This document shows positions 23,339 to 32,009 of a stretch of 64,000 nucleotides of DNA, piece after piece. The stretch comes from Streptomyces sp. NBC_00620. GTDB taxonomy: Bacteria; Actinomycetota; Actinomycetes; Streptomycetales; Streptomycetaceae. The position numbers and the translations under genes are program-made. Within the stretch, counting starts at the first letter, position 1. Each line of letters begins with the position of its first letter. The stretch covers positions 124,001-188,000 of the forward strand of contig NZ_JAPENY010000001.1 in assembly GCF_026341825.1 (NCBI RefSeq). The letters run 5' to 3'. A model generated the notes under the pieces. That model ran no database searches, was not told the origin of the DNA, and was given only the letters and a program-made list of their open reading frames with translations.

Positions 23339-23977
23339 TCACCGTGGCGGGAGTCGGTTGAAGTAGTGGCCGAGGACGTAGTGGGCGGGGATGAGGGTGA
23401 GCCAGAACCACATGGCTGCTTCTGGGTTGATGTAGGCCAGGGGGACGGAGAGGGTGAAGATCAGGGCGCTGGAACCGAGTTGGGCGGTGAAGCGGCGGCG
23501 GGCCGTGGCGGCGGATGATTCGGGCGAGGGGTGCACTTGGCGTTGCGTGAGCAGCAGCAGGGTCGCGTGCACCGCATTGATCGTGGCCATGGCGCCCGCG
23601 TAGAGGGCGACGGCTTCCGGCTGGGAGGCGTACTCGGCCAGGAGTGCGGTCGGGAAGGGCATCAGGGCGACCAGGCCGAGGCCGAGGAGGATCAGGCGGG
23701 TGACTATGGCCGTGTCGATGGGCAGTGCGGTGAGGATGCGGCGGTGGTCACGCCAGAATCCGGCGATCAGGGTGAAGCTGAGGGCGAAGGCGCCGATGTT
23801 GGGAAGCGCGTCACTCAGGGCCCTGCGGAATGCGGCGGCGTCCAGATGCGCGGGGATCGCCACGTTGATGACGAGCAGTGTCATCGCGATGGCGTAGACG
23901 CCGTCGGACAGAACGATCAGGCGTGCCGCGTCCGGGTCGCTCTCATGTGGGTGCGTCTCTGCCACTGGCTCCGTCAT
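23339..23977 (-). CDS. TMEM175-family (DUF1211) potassium channel protein
   Basis: A 212-residue integral membrane protein. The N-terminal signature RLIVLSDGVYAIAMTLLV corresponds to the FSD motif of prokaryotic TMEM175 channels. About six hydrophobic segments follow (for example IGAFALSFTLIAGFW, LILLGLGLVALMPF, MWFWLTLIPAHYVLG). Bacterial TMEM175 proteins conduct potassium weakly selectively as tetramers. The length matches one six-helix repeat. No clear operon partner is present. Confidence 0.9.
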   Translation of the reverse strand: MTEPVAETHPHESDPDAARLIVLSDGVYAIAMTLLVINVAIPAHLDAAAFRRALSDALPNIGAFALSFTLIAGFWRDHRRILTALPIDTAIVTRLILLGLGLVALMPFPTALLAEYASQPEAVALYAGAMATINAVHATLLLLTQRQVHPSPESSAATARRRFTAQLGSSALIFTLSVPLAYINPEAAMWFWLTLIPAHYVLGHYFNRLPPR

Positions 23978-24310
23978 GCCGACGACAGTAGGGCGTTATG
24001 CCCTGGCTGCAACGCATCGGTCAAGGCTTGGGCGGCTTCGTCTGCGGTCGAACGTCAGGCGCTTGAGCGTCTTGATGTGGTTGCCTCCACGCCGGTCACG
24101 CGGGTCATGCCGGCACGTCGGTCACGCGGGCAGCGAGGACATGGGAATTGATGGAGCAACAACGAGCACGGCGACCTGCCTGACTGATCTGAAGCGCAGG
24201 GAACTCCATGATCCATGGTCGCCGTACTCGTGCCGAGTCAGCCCCTCACCAGCTCGCCCCCTCACCGGCCTCAAACCGGGAGGGACCCGCAACGCTCCGG
24301 AGTCCCGGTC
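23978..24310. other. Intergenic region, nothing recognised
   Basis: About 330 bases between the TMEM175 start and the NPP1 stop. The phrase CGGTCACGCGGG appears twice (about 24094 and 24119). No gene or clear terminator is visible. Confidence 0.35.
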
Positions 24311-25135
24311 TCAGGCCCAGGGATCGAACGGGATTCCGGCGGGCAAGGTGGCCGCGAGAGCCCAGCTGAAGTTGCTGTCGTTGATCTTGATCGTGGCGTC
24401 GCCGAAGTTGGCGGTCATGAGCTTGTCGCGGTAGCCGGCCGGGTAGCCGTCCCAGCCGATGAGGCGCGGGAAGAACCAGCCGCCGGTGGCGTTCTCCGGC
24501 GGGTCGTCATTGGTGTTGGCGAAGCGGAAGTCGTGAGTTGAGACGCCGTCCTTGTGGTAGACGATCTTCGGGTGGGTCCCGTTGAAGAGGATCGACGAGG
24601 CCGGAAGGGTCTGATAGGTGGAGTGCTGCGACACCGAGACGTACTGGACCTGGTTGTTGTTGATCCACACGATGACGTGTTCCCAGTCATGCGTGTGTCC
24701 GATGGCCGCGGGGCCGAGGGTGGCCTGATCCTTCTCGAAGTAGCTGGCGTACATGACCGCGGACCAGCCGTTGTTCGTCTTCACGCGTGCGTACGTGTTG
24801 GCGTTGTTCAGTTGGGCCAGGTCGTGGCAGTGGCCGTTCACATCGCCGCCCAGCGCCAGGCCGGGGTTGATGGTGCCGTCGGCGCCGATGGCGGCGGTGG
24901 CGTAGCAGCCGTCCCCGTCGTAGTCGTAGGCGGGTGAGAACGTCTGCTCGGTGCCGCCGGCGTTCTGCGGCAACAGCGTGAGGACGTTGGCGCTCGCGCT
25001 GGTCGGGAGCGCCACGACCAGCGCCATGGCGCTGACGGCACTCGCGAGCGCGGACCAGCCGAGTCTTCTGGACGGACGCTTCGGACGGGGTGAGGTTCTC
25101 TCGGGTTTCGTCGTCGACGACAGCGTGCTGCGCAC
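24311..25135 (-). CDS. Secreted NPP1-family (necrosis-inducing-like) protein
   Basis: A 274-residue protein from a GTG start. An Arg/Lys-rich start and hydrophobic core (LASAVSAMALVVALPTSASA) form a signal peptide, with cleavage near residue 49. The mature part has the NLP fold signature GHTHDWEHVIVWI (family heptapeptide GHRHDWE), which holds the metal-binding residues. NLP proteins of plant pathogens permeabilise dicot membranes; saprophytic Streptomyces also carry them and the role there is unclear. It is divergent from a ketosynthase gene, separated by about 530 bp. Confidence 0.9.
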   Translation of the reverse strand: MRSTLSSTTKPERTSPRPKRPSRRLGWSALASAVSAMALVVALPTSASANVLTLLPQNAGGTEQTFSPAYDYDGDGCYATAAIGADGTINPGLALGGDVNGHCHDLAQLNNANTYARVKTNNGWSAVMYASYFEKDQATLGPAAIGHTHDWEHVIVWINNNQVQYVSVSQHSTYQTLPASSILFNGTHPKIVYHKDGVSTHDFRFANTNDDPPENATGGWFFPRLIGWDGYPAGYRDKLMTANFGDATIKINDSNFSWALAATLPAGIPFDPWA

Positions 25136-25663
25136 ACCAACTCCTCAACACTGCGGGGGGGTGGGGGAGGCAAAGTCCGGCTTCCGGCATTCCTTGCGGC
25201 GAGATCAACGCCTCTTGTGCGGCAAAGGAATTCCCGGTGAACCGGAGACTCATTGGGGGGAATAAATTCGGTGGGGGGTGGATCCTTATCCGTGTGACGC
25301 GGCATCAAAATACCTGGGGTAACTGCCAGTTGCAAGCGAAAATACCAAGAAGGGAATTTCCCCTAAACGGCATTCGGGGCACTTTGCGAGACGCACAGGC
25401 TTTGCATAGAAAACGATTTCGCGTCGCGGTCACTCGCAGCCAGCACCCACCGCGTGCGGGCGATCGCCGCGAGGGCTCAGGGCGCCACCCCACCCTCCGA
25501 ACATGACGTACGCCCGGAGTTGACCATGAAGCTGCGCTTTGGGTGATATTGCGCACATTAGTGGCAGGTGCATCTATACAAGTGGTTTTTTGTCGTTGAC
25601 AGTTGGGACGGATATTTCCCCGTTCCTTCCCCGTTCCAACTGGCACAGAAAGATCCCGCCCAC
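25136..25663. promoter_or_regulatory. Long AT-richer divergent promoter region
   Basis: A 528-base region between the divergent NPP1 and ketosynthase genes, visibly less GC-rich than its surroundings. It contains the odd-centred palindrome GGGAATTTCCC near 25355 and several A/T runs. No gene is seen. It probably holds both promoters and perhaps operator sites. Confidence 0.4.
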
Positions 25664-27427
25664 ATGCGCAATTCTGCTGATGTCCCCGTACAGCCCCACC
25701 CCGTCACCGTCGCTGAAGTGATTCCCGGTGATCTTCTCGCTCTGTCGGAAGAGGATGTGGCGGCGGACAGGTGGTACGTGGTGATGCACACCTTGCCCGA
25801 GAACCCGCAGACCATTCGGCTGGCGCTGCGGCCGCCGCTCGGGGGAAGCGATCACGATCGGGTGTTTCAGCGGGATCACCAAGTGACGGTGGGGTGTCGG
25901 CGGATGGATGTCGCCGGAATCCCGGAGATCGGTTCCGCCGATCTTGAGGTGGTGGAATTCCGGGACGGGGATCGGGTCACCTCGCTGCGCGCCGTCGACC
26001 CCCGGGCCGTCGAGGAGTCGTACAGCCGCCGGTGGGGTCAGTGGTACCGGGACCTGGAGAGTCGGGTCGAGGAGCCCGTGTCGGACTCGGGGCTGCGGGA
26101 ACGGGTCGCACGGGAGATCGCGGAGGGGCATGTCGTACGGCATCTCCCCCGGCCGCGTCGGGCAGCCGCCGCCGGCGCCGCGCCTCGGCGGGTTGTCGTC
26201 ACCGGGCTCGGGGCCGTCACGCCGCTCGGTGTGGGGGTGGACCCGCTCTGGGAGGGGCTGGTTGAAGGGCGTTGTGGGATACGGGAGTTGGAGGGCGAGG
26301 AGTTCGCCGAGCTGCCCGTGCGGATCGCCGGCAGTGTGCCTGTCGATCCCGTCGGGCTGTTGCCTCGGCCGCAGGCTCGGCGGATGAACCGGGCCGCGCA
26401 GTTCGCGGTGATCGCGGCGCGCGAGGCCTGGCAGGACGGTGGGTTCGACGTGGCCGGGACGGTCGAGAGCGGGCTCGAGCCCGAGCGGGTCGGGGTCAGT
26501 GTCGGGGCCATCCTCGGTGATGCCTCCGTGCTCGTCGGCGGTGACCGGAAGCTGCGGGACAAGGGGCCGCGTGCGGTGTCACCGCTGACCACGCCGATGA
26601 CCGTGCCCTCGCAGGCCGCTTCCCAGGTGTCGCTCGCGCTGCGGATCACCGGCGAGGCCCGCACCGTGACCAGCGCCTGCGCCTCCGGTACCGAGGCCAT
26701 CGGGCAGGCCATCGACCGCATCCGGTACGGGCATGTCGATGTCGCCCTGGCCGGTGGCGCGGAGGCCGTGGTCACCCCGGCGATCATGGCCTCGTTCGCC
26801 GCGATGCGCGCGCTGTCCACCCACGGTCTCGGATCCACCAGCCCCTCCCGGCCCTTCGCCAAGGACCGCGACGGCTTCGTCAACGGCGAGGGGGCCGGCT
26901 TCCTGCTGCTCGAGGCCGAGGAGCACGCGCGGGCCCGTGGGGCTCGTATCTACTGCGAGGCCGCCGGGTGGGGACTGTCCGCGGACGCCCACCACATGGC
27001 CGCGCCCGACCCGTCGGGCAGCGGCGTCGCGCTCGCGCTGCGGCGGGCCGTACGGGACGCCGGTGCCCATGTCGTGGACGTCGTGCACGTCAACGCCCAT
27101 GCCACCGCCACCCCCGACGGTGACCTCGCCGAGGCAGGCGCGCTGCGGGCCGTACTCGGCGGGAGGGTCCCGGTGACCGCGCTCAAGGGTCACCTCGGTC
27201 ATCTGCAGGGCGCCGCGGGCGGGGTCGAAGCCGTCGCCACCGTGCTCACGCTCCACCACGGCCTGATTCCGCCCACCATCGGCTGCGAGGAACAGGACGA
27301 CGCCATCGAACTGGACGTGGTGACCAAGAGTCCGCGGCCGCTGCCCGCCCTCGGCGACCTCGCCCTCAGCAACTCGTTCGGGTTCGGCGGGCACAACGCG
27401 GTGCTGGCGTTGCGGCGGATCGCTTGA
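25664..27427 (+). CDS. Beta-ketoacyl-ACP synthase with an extra N-terminal region
   Basis: From the ATG at 25664 the protein has 587 residues. Residues about 175-587 are a KAS II-type ketosynthase: RRVVVTGLGAVTPLGVG, nucleophilic Cys in TVTSACASGTEA, His in VNAHATATPDGD, Lys/His in LKGHLGHLQGAAG, and SNSFGFGGHNA. All catalytic residues are present. The first ~170 residues (VIPGDLLALSEEDVAADRWY, HQVTVGCRRMDVAGI) are not part of a normal ketosynthase and were not recognised. No ACP or other polyketide genes are adjacent, so the product is unknown. The ribosome site is weak (AGAAAG). Confidence 0.85.
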   Translation: MRNSADVPVQPHPVTVAEVIPGDLLALSEEDVAADRWYVVMHTLPENPQTIRLALRPPLGGSDHDRVFQRDHQVTVGCRRMDVAGIPEIGSADLEVVEFRDGDRVTSLRAVDPRAVEESYSRRWGQWYRDLESRVEEPVSDSGLRERVAREIAEGHVVRHLPRPRRAAAAGAAPRRVVVTGLGAVTPLGVGVDPLWEGLVEGRCGIRELEGEEFAELPVRIAGSVPVDPVGLLPRPQARRMNRAAQFAVIAAREAWQDGGFDVAGTVESGLEPERVGVSVGAILGDASVLVGGDRKLRDKGPRAVSPLTTPMTVPSQAASQVSLALRITGEARTVTSACASGTEAIGQAIDRIRYGHVDVALAGGAEAVVTPAIMASFAAMRALSTHGLGSTSPSRPFAKDRDGFVNGEGAGFLLLEAEEHARARGARIYCEAAGWGLSADAHHMAAPDPSGSGVALALRRAVRDAGAHVVDVVHVNAHATATPDGDLAEAGALRAVLGGRVPVTALKGHLGHLQGAAGGVEAVATVLTLHHGLIPPTIGCEEQDDAIELDVVTKSPRPLPALGDLALSNSFGFGGHNAVLALRRIA

Positions 27428-27453
27428 CCGAAGAATGCCCACAACAGGGCGGC

Positions 27454-28512
27454 TCAGGCCGACGTGCGCTTTCGGGGTGACGTCTTCTTTGCTGCCGCCG
27501 CCTTCTTCGCCGCGGTCTTCTTCGTGGCTGCCCGGGCCGTCGTCTTGGAGGCCGGCTTCTTCGCCGTCGTAGCCGTCGTCGCCTTCTTCGCCGTTGTCTT
27601 CTTGGCCGCCGTCTTCTTCGCCGTCGACTTCTTTCCGCCGACCTCCTTGGGAGCCGTACGGGCCGACTTGCGAGCGGCCGTACGCGCCGGGAGGCGGGTG
27701 ACCTCCGCGGCTTCGCCCGTTTCCTCGCCCTCGCCCCGCGATTCCTTGGCCTCGCGCACGCTCTTCTCCAGGGCGGCCATCAGGTCGAGTACCTTGCCGC
27801 CGGTCTTCTCACCGGTGGGGGCGGCGGGGGCCTCCACACCGGAGGCCTTGGCGGCGATGAGTTCTTCCAGGGCCTCGCGGTAGTCGTCGTGCAGGTCGGC
27901 GAGGTCCACCTCGCCGAGGGTGTCCATCAGGGCGTCCGCCAGGTCCAGTTCCTTGTCGCGGACGGTGACGCTGGTGTCCGGGGCGACGTCCTGGGGGGCG
28001 CGGATCTCGTCCGGCCAGAGCAGGCCGTGCATGGCGATGACGTCGTCGACCACGCGCAGCATGCCCAGGCGTTCCCGGCCGCGCAGGGCGAACTTCGCGA
28101 TGGCGACCTTCTGGCTGCGTTTGAGGGCCTCGCGCAGGAGCGTGTACGGCTTGGCGGCGGGGACGCCGTTCGCGGACAGGTAGTACGCCGTGTCCATCTG
28201 GAGCGGGTCGATCCGGTCGGCCGGTACGAAGGCCACGATCTCGATCGTCCTGGCGGTCGGGATGGGCAGCTGGGCCAGATCCTCGTCCGTGATCGGGATC
28301 AGCGTGCCGTCCGCGTCCTCGTACGCCTTGCCGATCTCCCCTGTCGTGACCTCGCGGTCCTCCGCCTCGCAGAACTTGCGGTAGCGGATGCGGCCGCCGT
28401 CGTCGAGGTGGACCTGGCGGAAGGAGATCGAGTGGCTCTCCGTGGCGTTCACGAGCTTGATCGGGATGCTGACCAGGCCGAAGGAGATGGCGCCGTTCCA
28501 TATGGATCGCAC
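27454..28512 (-). CDS. ku: Ku protein (bacterial NHEJ)
   Basis: A 352-residue homodimeric DNA-end-binding protein. The Ku core begins VRSIWNGAISFGLVSIPIKL and includes YYLSANGVPAAKPYTLL and VAIAKFALRGRERLGMLR. The C-terminus is a long Lys/Ala tail (repeated KKTAAKK), as in actinobacterial Ku, where basic tails aid DNA binding. The GTG at 28512 is preferred over 28521 because GGAAGG lies about 6 bases before it and the family starts at RSIWNG. It is divergent from the LigD polymerase gene; both belong to non-homologous end joining. Confidence 0.95.
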   Translation of the reverse strand: MRSIWNGAISFGLVSIPIKLVNATESHSISFRQVHLDDGGRIRYRKFCEAEDREVTTGEIGKAYEDADGTLIPITDEDLAQLPIPTARTIEIVAFVPADRIDPLQMDTAYYLSANGVPAAKPYTLLREALKRSQKVAIAKFALRGRERLGMLRVVDDVIAMHGLLWPDEIRAPQDVAPDTSVTVRDKELDLADALMDTLGEVDLADLHDDYREALEELIAAKASGVEAPAAPTGEKTGGKVLDLMAALEKSVREAKESRGEGEETGEAAEVTRLPARTAARKSARTAPKEVGGKKSTAKKTAAKKTTAKKATTATTAKKPASKTTARAATKKTAAKKAAAAKKTSPRKRTSA

Positions 28513-28547
28513 GTGCAGCACCTTCCACTCGATTGCAGCTGGTTTCA

Positions 28548-28577
28548 GACAATTTCTTATCGTTTGGTGAGATTGTC
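28548..28577. promoter_or_regulatory. Dyad in the ku-ligD divergent promoter
   Basis: GACAAT and ATTGTC form an inverted repeat with partial extension (TCT/AGA), in the 70-bp gap between the divergent ku and ligD starts. The ATG of ligD has no ribosome site upstream, so its transcript may be leaderless. A shared operator is possible. Confidence 0.4.
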
Positions 28578-28582
28578 ATCGT

Positions 28583-29470
28583 ATGACGCCGATCACAGTG
28601 GTGGAGGGGCGAAGGCTCGCGCTGAGCAATCTGGAGAAGGTCCTCTATCCGGCGACCGGCTTCACCAAGGGCGAGGTGCTGCACTACTACGCGACGGTCG
28701 CCGAGGTTCTGCTGCCTCACCTCAGGGACCGGCCGGTGTCCTTCCTGCGCTATCCGGACGGGCCCGACGGCCAGGTGTTCTTCGCCAAGAACGTGCCGCC
28801 GGGTACGCCCGAGTGGGTCACCACCGCCGAGGTGCCGCGGTCGGAGGGGCCGGCTCGGATGGTGCTGGTCCAGGACCTGGCGAGTCTGATGTGGGCGGCG
28901 AACCTCGTCACCGAGTTCCACACGCCCCAATGGCTCATCGGGGCGCCGGGGGACGCGGACCGGCTGGTCTTCGACCTCGACCCGGGGGCGCCGGCGACCG
29001 TCGTGGAGTGCTGCGAGGTCGCGCTGTGGCTGCGGGAGCGGTTGGCGGCGGACGGGGTCGAGGCGTACGCGAAGACGTCCGGGGCGAAAGGGTTGCATCT
29101 GCTGGCGGGGCTGGAGTCGACGCCCTCCGGGCGGGTGACGGAGTACGCCAAGGGGTTGGCCGTGGAGGCGGAGAAGGTGATGCCTCGGCTGGTTGTGCAC
29201 CGGATGGCGCGGAATCTTCGGGCGGGGAAGGTGTTTGTCGACTGGAGTCAGAACGCTGCGCGGAAGACTACGGCGGCTCCTTACACGCTGCGGGCGCGGG
29301 CGGAGCCGACGGTGTCGGCGCCGGTTACCTGGGGGGAGGTCTCGTCTTGCCGGGACGCCTCCCAACTGGTCTTTCAGGCGCCGGACGTCGCTTCGCGGGT
29401 GGAGGAGTACGGGGATCTGCTTGCGTCCTTGTTCGACCGGGGGGTCGCTCGGGGGCTGCCGCCGCCGTGA
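28583..29470 (+). CDS. ligD: LigD polymerase/primase domain protein (NHEJ)
   Basis: A 295-residue stand-alone LigD polymerase domain (archaeo-eukaryotic primase type). Seen motifs: NLEKVLYPATGFTKGEVL, SFLRYPDG, FFAKNVP, the catalytic DLD in LVFDLDP, the TSGAKGLHLL His motif, and GKVFVDWSQNA. It fills or extends ends with ribonucleotides during end joining. No ligase or phosphoesterase domain is fused, as is usual in Streptomyces, where these are separate genes. It is divergent from ku. Confidence 0.93.
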   Translation: MTPITVVEGRRLALSNLEKVLYPATGFTKGEVLHYYATVAEVLLPHLRDRPVSFLRYPDGPDGQVFFAKNVPPGTPEWVTTAEVPRSEGPARMVLVQDLASLMWAANLVTEFHTPQWLIGAPGDADRLVFDLDPGAPATVVECCEVALWLRERLAADGVEAYAKTSGAKGLHLLAGLESTPSGRVTEYAKGLAVEAEKVMPRLVVHRMARNLRAGKVFVDWSQNAARKTTAAPYTLRARAEPTVSAPVTWGEVSSCRDASQLVFQAPDVASRVEEYGDLLASLFDRGVARGLPPP

Positions 29471-29518
29471 GTGGAAGGCGGTTTTCGCCCCCTCCGCCCC
29501 TACCCGTCCCTTGTTCCT

Positions 29519-29726
29519 GGGGGCTCCGCCCCCAGACCCCCGGTCGCCCGAAGGGCTCGTCCTCAAACGCCGGACGGGCTGAAAGATCTCCCCCGGCCAG
29601 GCTGAAAAGTGCAGCCCCGACGGGTGGGTGGGGGATCGGGACGGCACTACCTCGTCCTCAGACGCCCGACGGGCTCAAAGATCTCCCCGGCCGAGCTGAA
29701 AGATCTACGCCCGGCCAGGGCGAAAA
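29519..29726 (+). repeat. GC-rich degenerate repeats with a hairpin after ligD
   Basis: GGGGGCTCCGCCCCC (29519-29533) is a likely terminator of ligD. It is followed by two near-identical units beginning CGTCCTC[A/G][A/G]ACGCC (29558 and 29653) and containing GACGGGCT[G/C]AAAGATCTCCCC, with a partial third. This hairpin-plus-CGGACGGGCTGAA pattern is a widespread intergenic repeat in Streptomyces chromosomes. Confidence 0.65.
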
Positions 29727-29746
29727 CCCACTGCCAAAGGAGCCGC

Positions 29747-31045
29747 ATGCAAGCGACACCGCCCCCCTCCCGTGCCCTCCCCCGCGCACTCGTCGTCGGG
29801 TTCACCGCTCTCGCTCTCGGGGTCTCGTCCTCGCCCTGGGCCTCCACTGCCGCCCCGGTGCGGGCCGCGAGTTCCGATGTGATCCGGGACTGGAGTGAGA
29901 CCGCTGTCGCCGTGGTCAGTGGGGACGCGCAGCGGCCGACTGCCGAGCCGTTCATCTGGTACGGCTTTGTGTCGGCTGCCGTGTACAACGCGGTGGTGGG
30001 TATCGAGGGCCGGTACGCCCAGTACAAGTGGCATGAGCGTGGCCCGCGTACCGCGTCGTCCGCGGCGGCCGCCGCGGCTGCTGCCCGTCGCGTGCTCCTG
30101 ACGTACTTCCCGAGGTCGCAGGCCAGGATCGACGCCGCCTACACCGCGTCGCTGGAGAAAGTTCCCGACGGGAAACCGGAGGACGAAGGTGTCGCGTTCG
30201 GGGAGCGGGCGGCGGCTCGGCTCGTCGAGCTTCGGGAGAACGACGGGCGCGGCGCGACCGTGACGTTCGACAAGCAGCCCGCCCCCGGCGTCTGGCGGCC
30301 CACCCTGCCGAACCACACGCCCTTCATCAACCCGTGGATGGCGAAGGTGCGGCCGATGCTCCTCGACTCGCCGGACCAGTTCATGCCGGGACCGCCGCCC
30401 GAGCTGACATCCAAGCGCTACGCCAGGGACCTCGCCGAGGTGAAGTCGATGGGCGCGAAGACCAGCACTGTGCGGACGGCGAAGCAGACCGAGACCGCGC
30501 TCTTCTTCACCGACCCCCTGCCGCAACAACTCCAGGCCGCCTACCGCGACTACACCGCACGGCACGGGCTGGACATCGTCCAGGCGGCCCGGCTGTTCGC
30601 CGCCGCCGGCACGGCCTCCGCCGACGCGACGATCACCACATGGAACTCCAAGTTCACCCACGCCCTTTGGCGCCCCATCACGGCGATCCGACTGGCCGAC
30701 ACCGACGGCAACCCCGCCACCGAGGCCGACCCGTCCTGGCTGCCGCTCGCCAACACGCCTCCGTACCCCGAGTACATGGGCGGCCACTGCGCCAACGACG
30801 GTGCCGTCATGAGCGTCCTGGACCGCCTGACCGGCGGTGACATCGACTTGCGGGTCTCATCGGCGGTGACGGGCACCACCCGTACGTACACCGACTCGGC
30901 CGACTTCAACCGTGACGTGATCAACGCCCGGGTCTGGGAGGGCATCCACTTCCGGACCGCCGACATCGTGGGCAACCGGGTGGGCAGGCACATCGGGACC
31001 TACGCACTCGGCCACTACTTCCAGCCGCTGCATCACAAGCGGTAG
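29747..31045 (+). CDS. Secreted vanadium-dependent haloperoxidase (PAP2 superfamily)
   Basis: A 432-residue protein with a signal peptide (ALVVGFTALALGVSSSPWAS). The C-terminal half contains the vanadate/phosphate pocket: KFTHALWRPITAIR, PEYMGGHCAND, and RVWEGIHFRTADIVGNRVGRHIG. Such proteins oxidise halides with peroxide or act as acid phosphatases; which applies cannot be told from sequence. The ATG at 29747 follows AAAGGAG. It is exported and has no obvious operon partner. Confidence 0.88.
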   Translation: MQATPPPSRALPRALVVGFTALALGVSSSPWASTAAPVRAASSDVIRDWSETAVAVVSGDAQRPTAEPFIWYGFVSAAVYNAVVGIEGRYAQYKWHERGPRTASSAAAAAAAARRVLLTYFPRSQARIDAAYTASLEKVPDGKPEDEGVAFGERAAARLVELRENDGRGATVTFDKQPAPGVWRPTLPNHTPFINPWMAKVRPMLLDSPDQFMPGPPPELTSKRYARDLAEVKSMGAKTSTVRTAKQTETALFFTDPLPQQLQAAYRDYTARHGLDIVQAARLFAAAGTASADATITTWNSKFTHALWRPITAIRLADTDGNPATEADPSWLPLANTPPYPEYMGGHCANDGAVMSVLDRLTGGDIDLRVSSAVTGTTRTYTDSADFNRDVINARVWEGIHFRTADIVGNRVGRHIGTYALGHYFQPLHHKR

Positions 31046-31080
31046 GAAGCGAGCCGTAGGAAGCGAGCGGTAGGAAACGC

Positions 31081-31884
31081 TCACACCCTCGTCCACGTAT
31101 GCCGATCGCGCGCCATCGCGTGCAGCGCCTCCACGTCCGCCGGTTTGAGGACCCCGCCGAGGCGGGCCAGGCCCGCGAGGTCCGTGTCCTGGAGGACTCG
31201 GACCCCGCGGAGCGGCGCCGCGACGTCGAGGTCGGCGGGGCCCGCCACGGCCAGGACGGGGCGCACCTCGGCCGTCAGTGCGTACGAGGCGCGGTCGGCG
31301 TCGGCGCGGACTCGGCGGAGCAGGGGGTGCGGTTCGCGGCGGCCGACGGTGACCATCGGGTCGGCCACGAGGACGCGCTGTTTACGGGCGTACAGGGCGC
31401 GTACGGAGAAGAGGCCGCCGGGGCCGATGACCAGGTGGTGGAGGCGGTCGCCGCCCGGGAGTGGGAGGGAGTGCAGGGTGTGCCAGCCCGCGCCCTCCAG
31501 GTGGTCGAGGGCGTCGCCCGCGGCCTGCTCCGCCGCGAGCGCTCGGCGGCGGGGATCGGGGCGCAGGCGGTGGGCCGGGCCCGGGTCGCGGTCGAGGGCG
31601 ATCAGCAGCGCCTCGCCTGGGCGGTTCGGCGCCAGGTCGTCGTCCGGGTGCAGGGTGAGGCGGGCCAGCTCAGCCGGGGTGGGGACGGGAGGTGGTCCCA
31701 CCGTCACCGGGCCGGTCAGGAACGGGCCGAGCGCGTCGAGCACGTCCTCTCTGCGTTCCTCGCTGAGCAGATTGACCCGGGCCGACTCACGGTCGTACCA
31801 GGCGACGTTCCTCCCGTCCGTGAAGCAGACGTACAACCGCTCCTGGCCATGTCGCCAGGTCGGTATGACGCGCAGTCCGTTCAT
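31081..31884 (-). CDS. NERD (nuclease-related) domain protein
   Basis: A 267-residue protein. The middle region (LAAEQAAGDALDHLEGAGWH, SLPLPGGDRLHHLVIGPGGLFSV, then YARKQRVLV) follows the NERD pattern of E, D/GxHHLVIGPxGxFxV and a basic strand. The canonical Lys after the strand may be shifted, so nuclease activity is uncertain. The N-terminal part (MNGLRVIPTWRHGQERLYVC) is a small beta-rich region typical of the actinobacterial version. It is convergent with the haloperoxidase gene and divergent from a phosphatase gene. Confidence 0.8.
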   Translation of the reverse strand: MNGLRVIPTWRHGQERLYVCFTDGRNVAWYDRESARVNLLSEERREDVLDALGPFLTGPVTVGPPPVPTPAELARLTLHPDDDLAPNRPGEALLIALDRDPGPAHRLRPDPRRRALAAEQAAGDALDHLEGAGWHTLHSLPLPGGDRLHHLVIGPGGLFSVRALYARKQRVLVADPMVTVGRREPHPLLRRVRADADRASYALTAEVRPVLAVAGPADLDVAAPLRGVRVLQDTDLAGLARLGGVLKPADVEALHAMARDRHTWTRV

Positions 31885-32009
31885 GCACCATCACCCCACG
31901 ACCATGGGAACAGGCGGGGTGCTCCAGGGGCAAGAAGCCGGTTACCTTTGTGAGCAGTTGGGGGAGTTGGTGGGAGGCGTCGTTGCGGACCCGCAGAAGG
32001 CCGTCGGAT

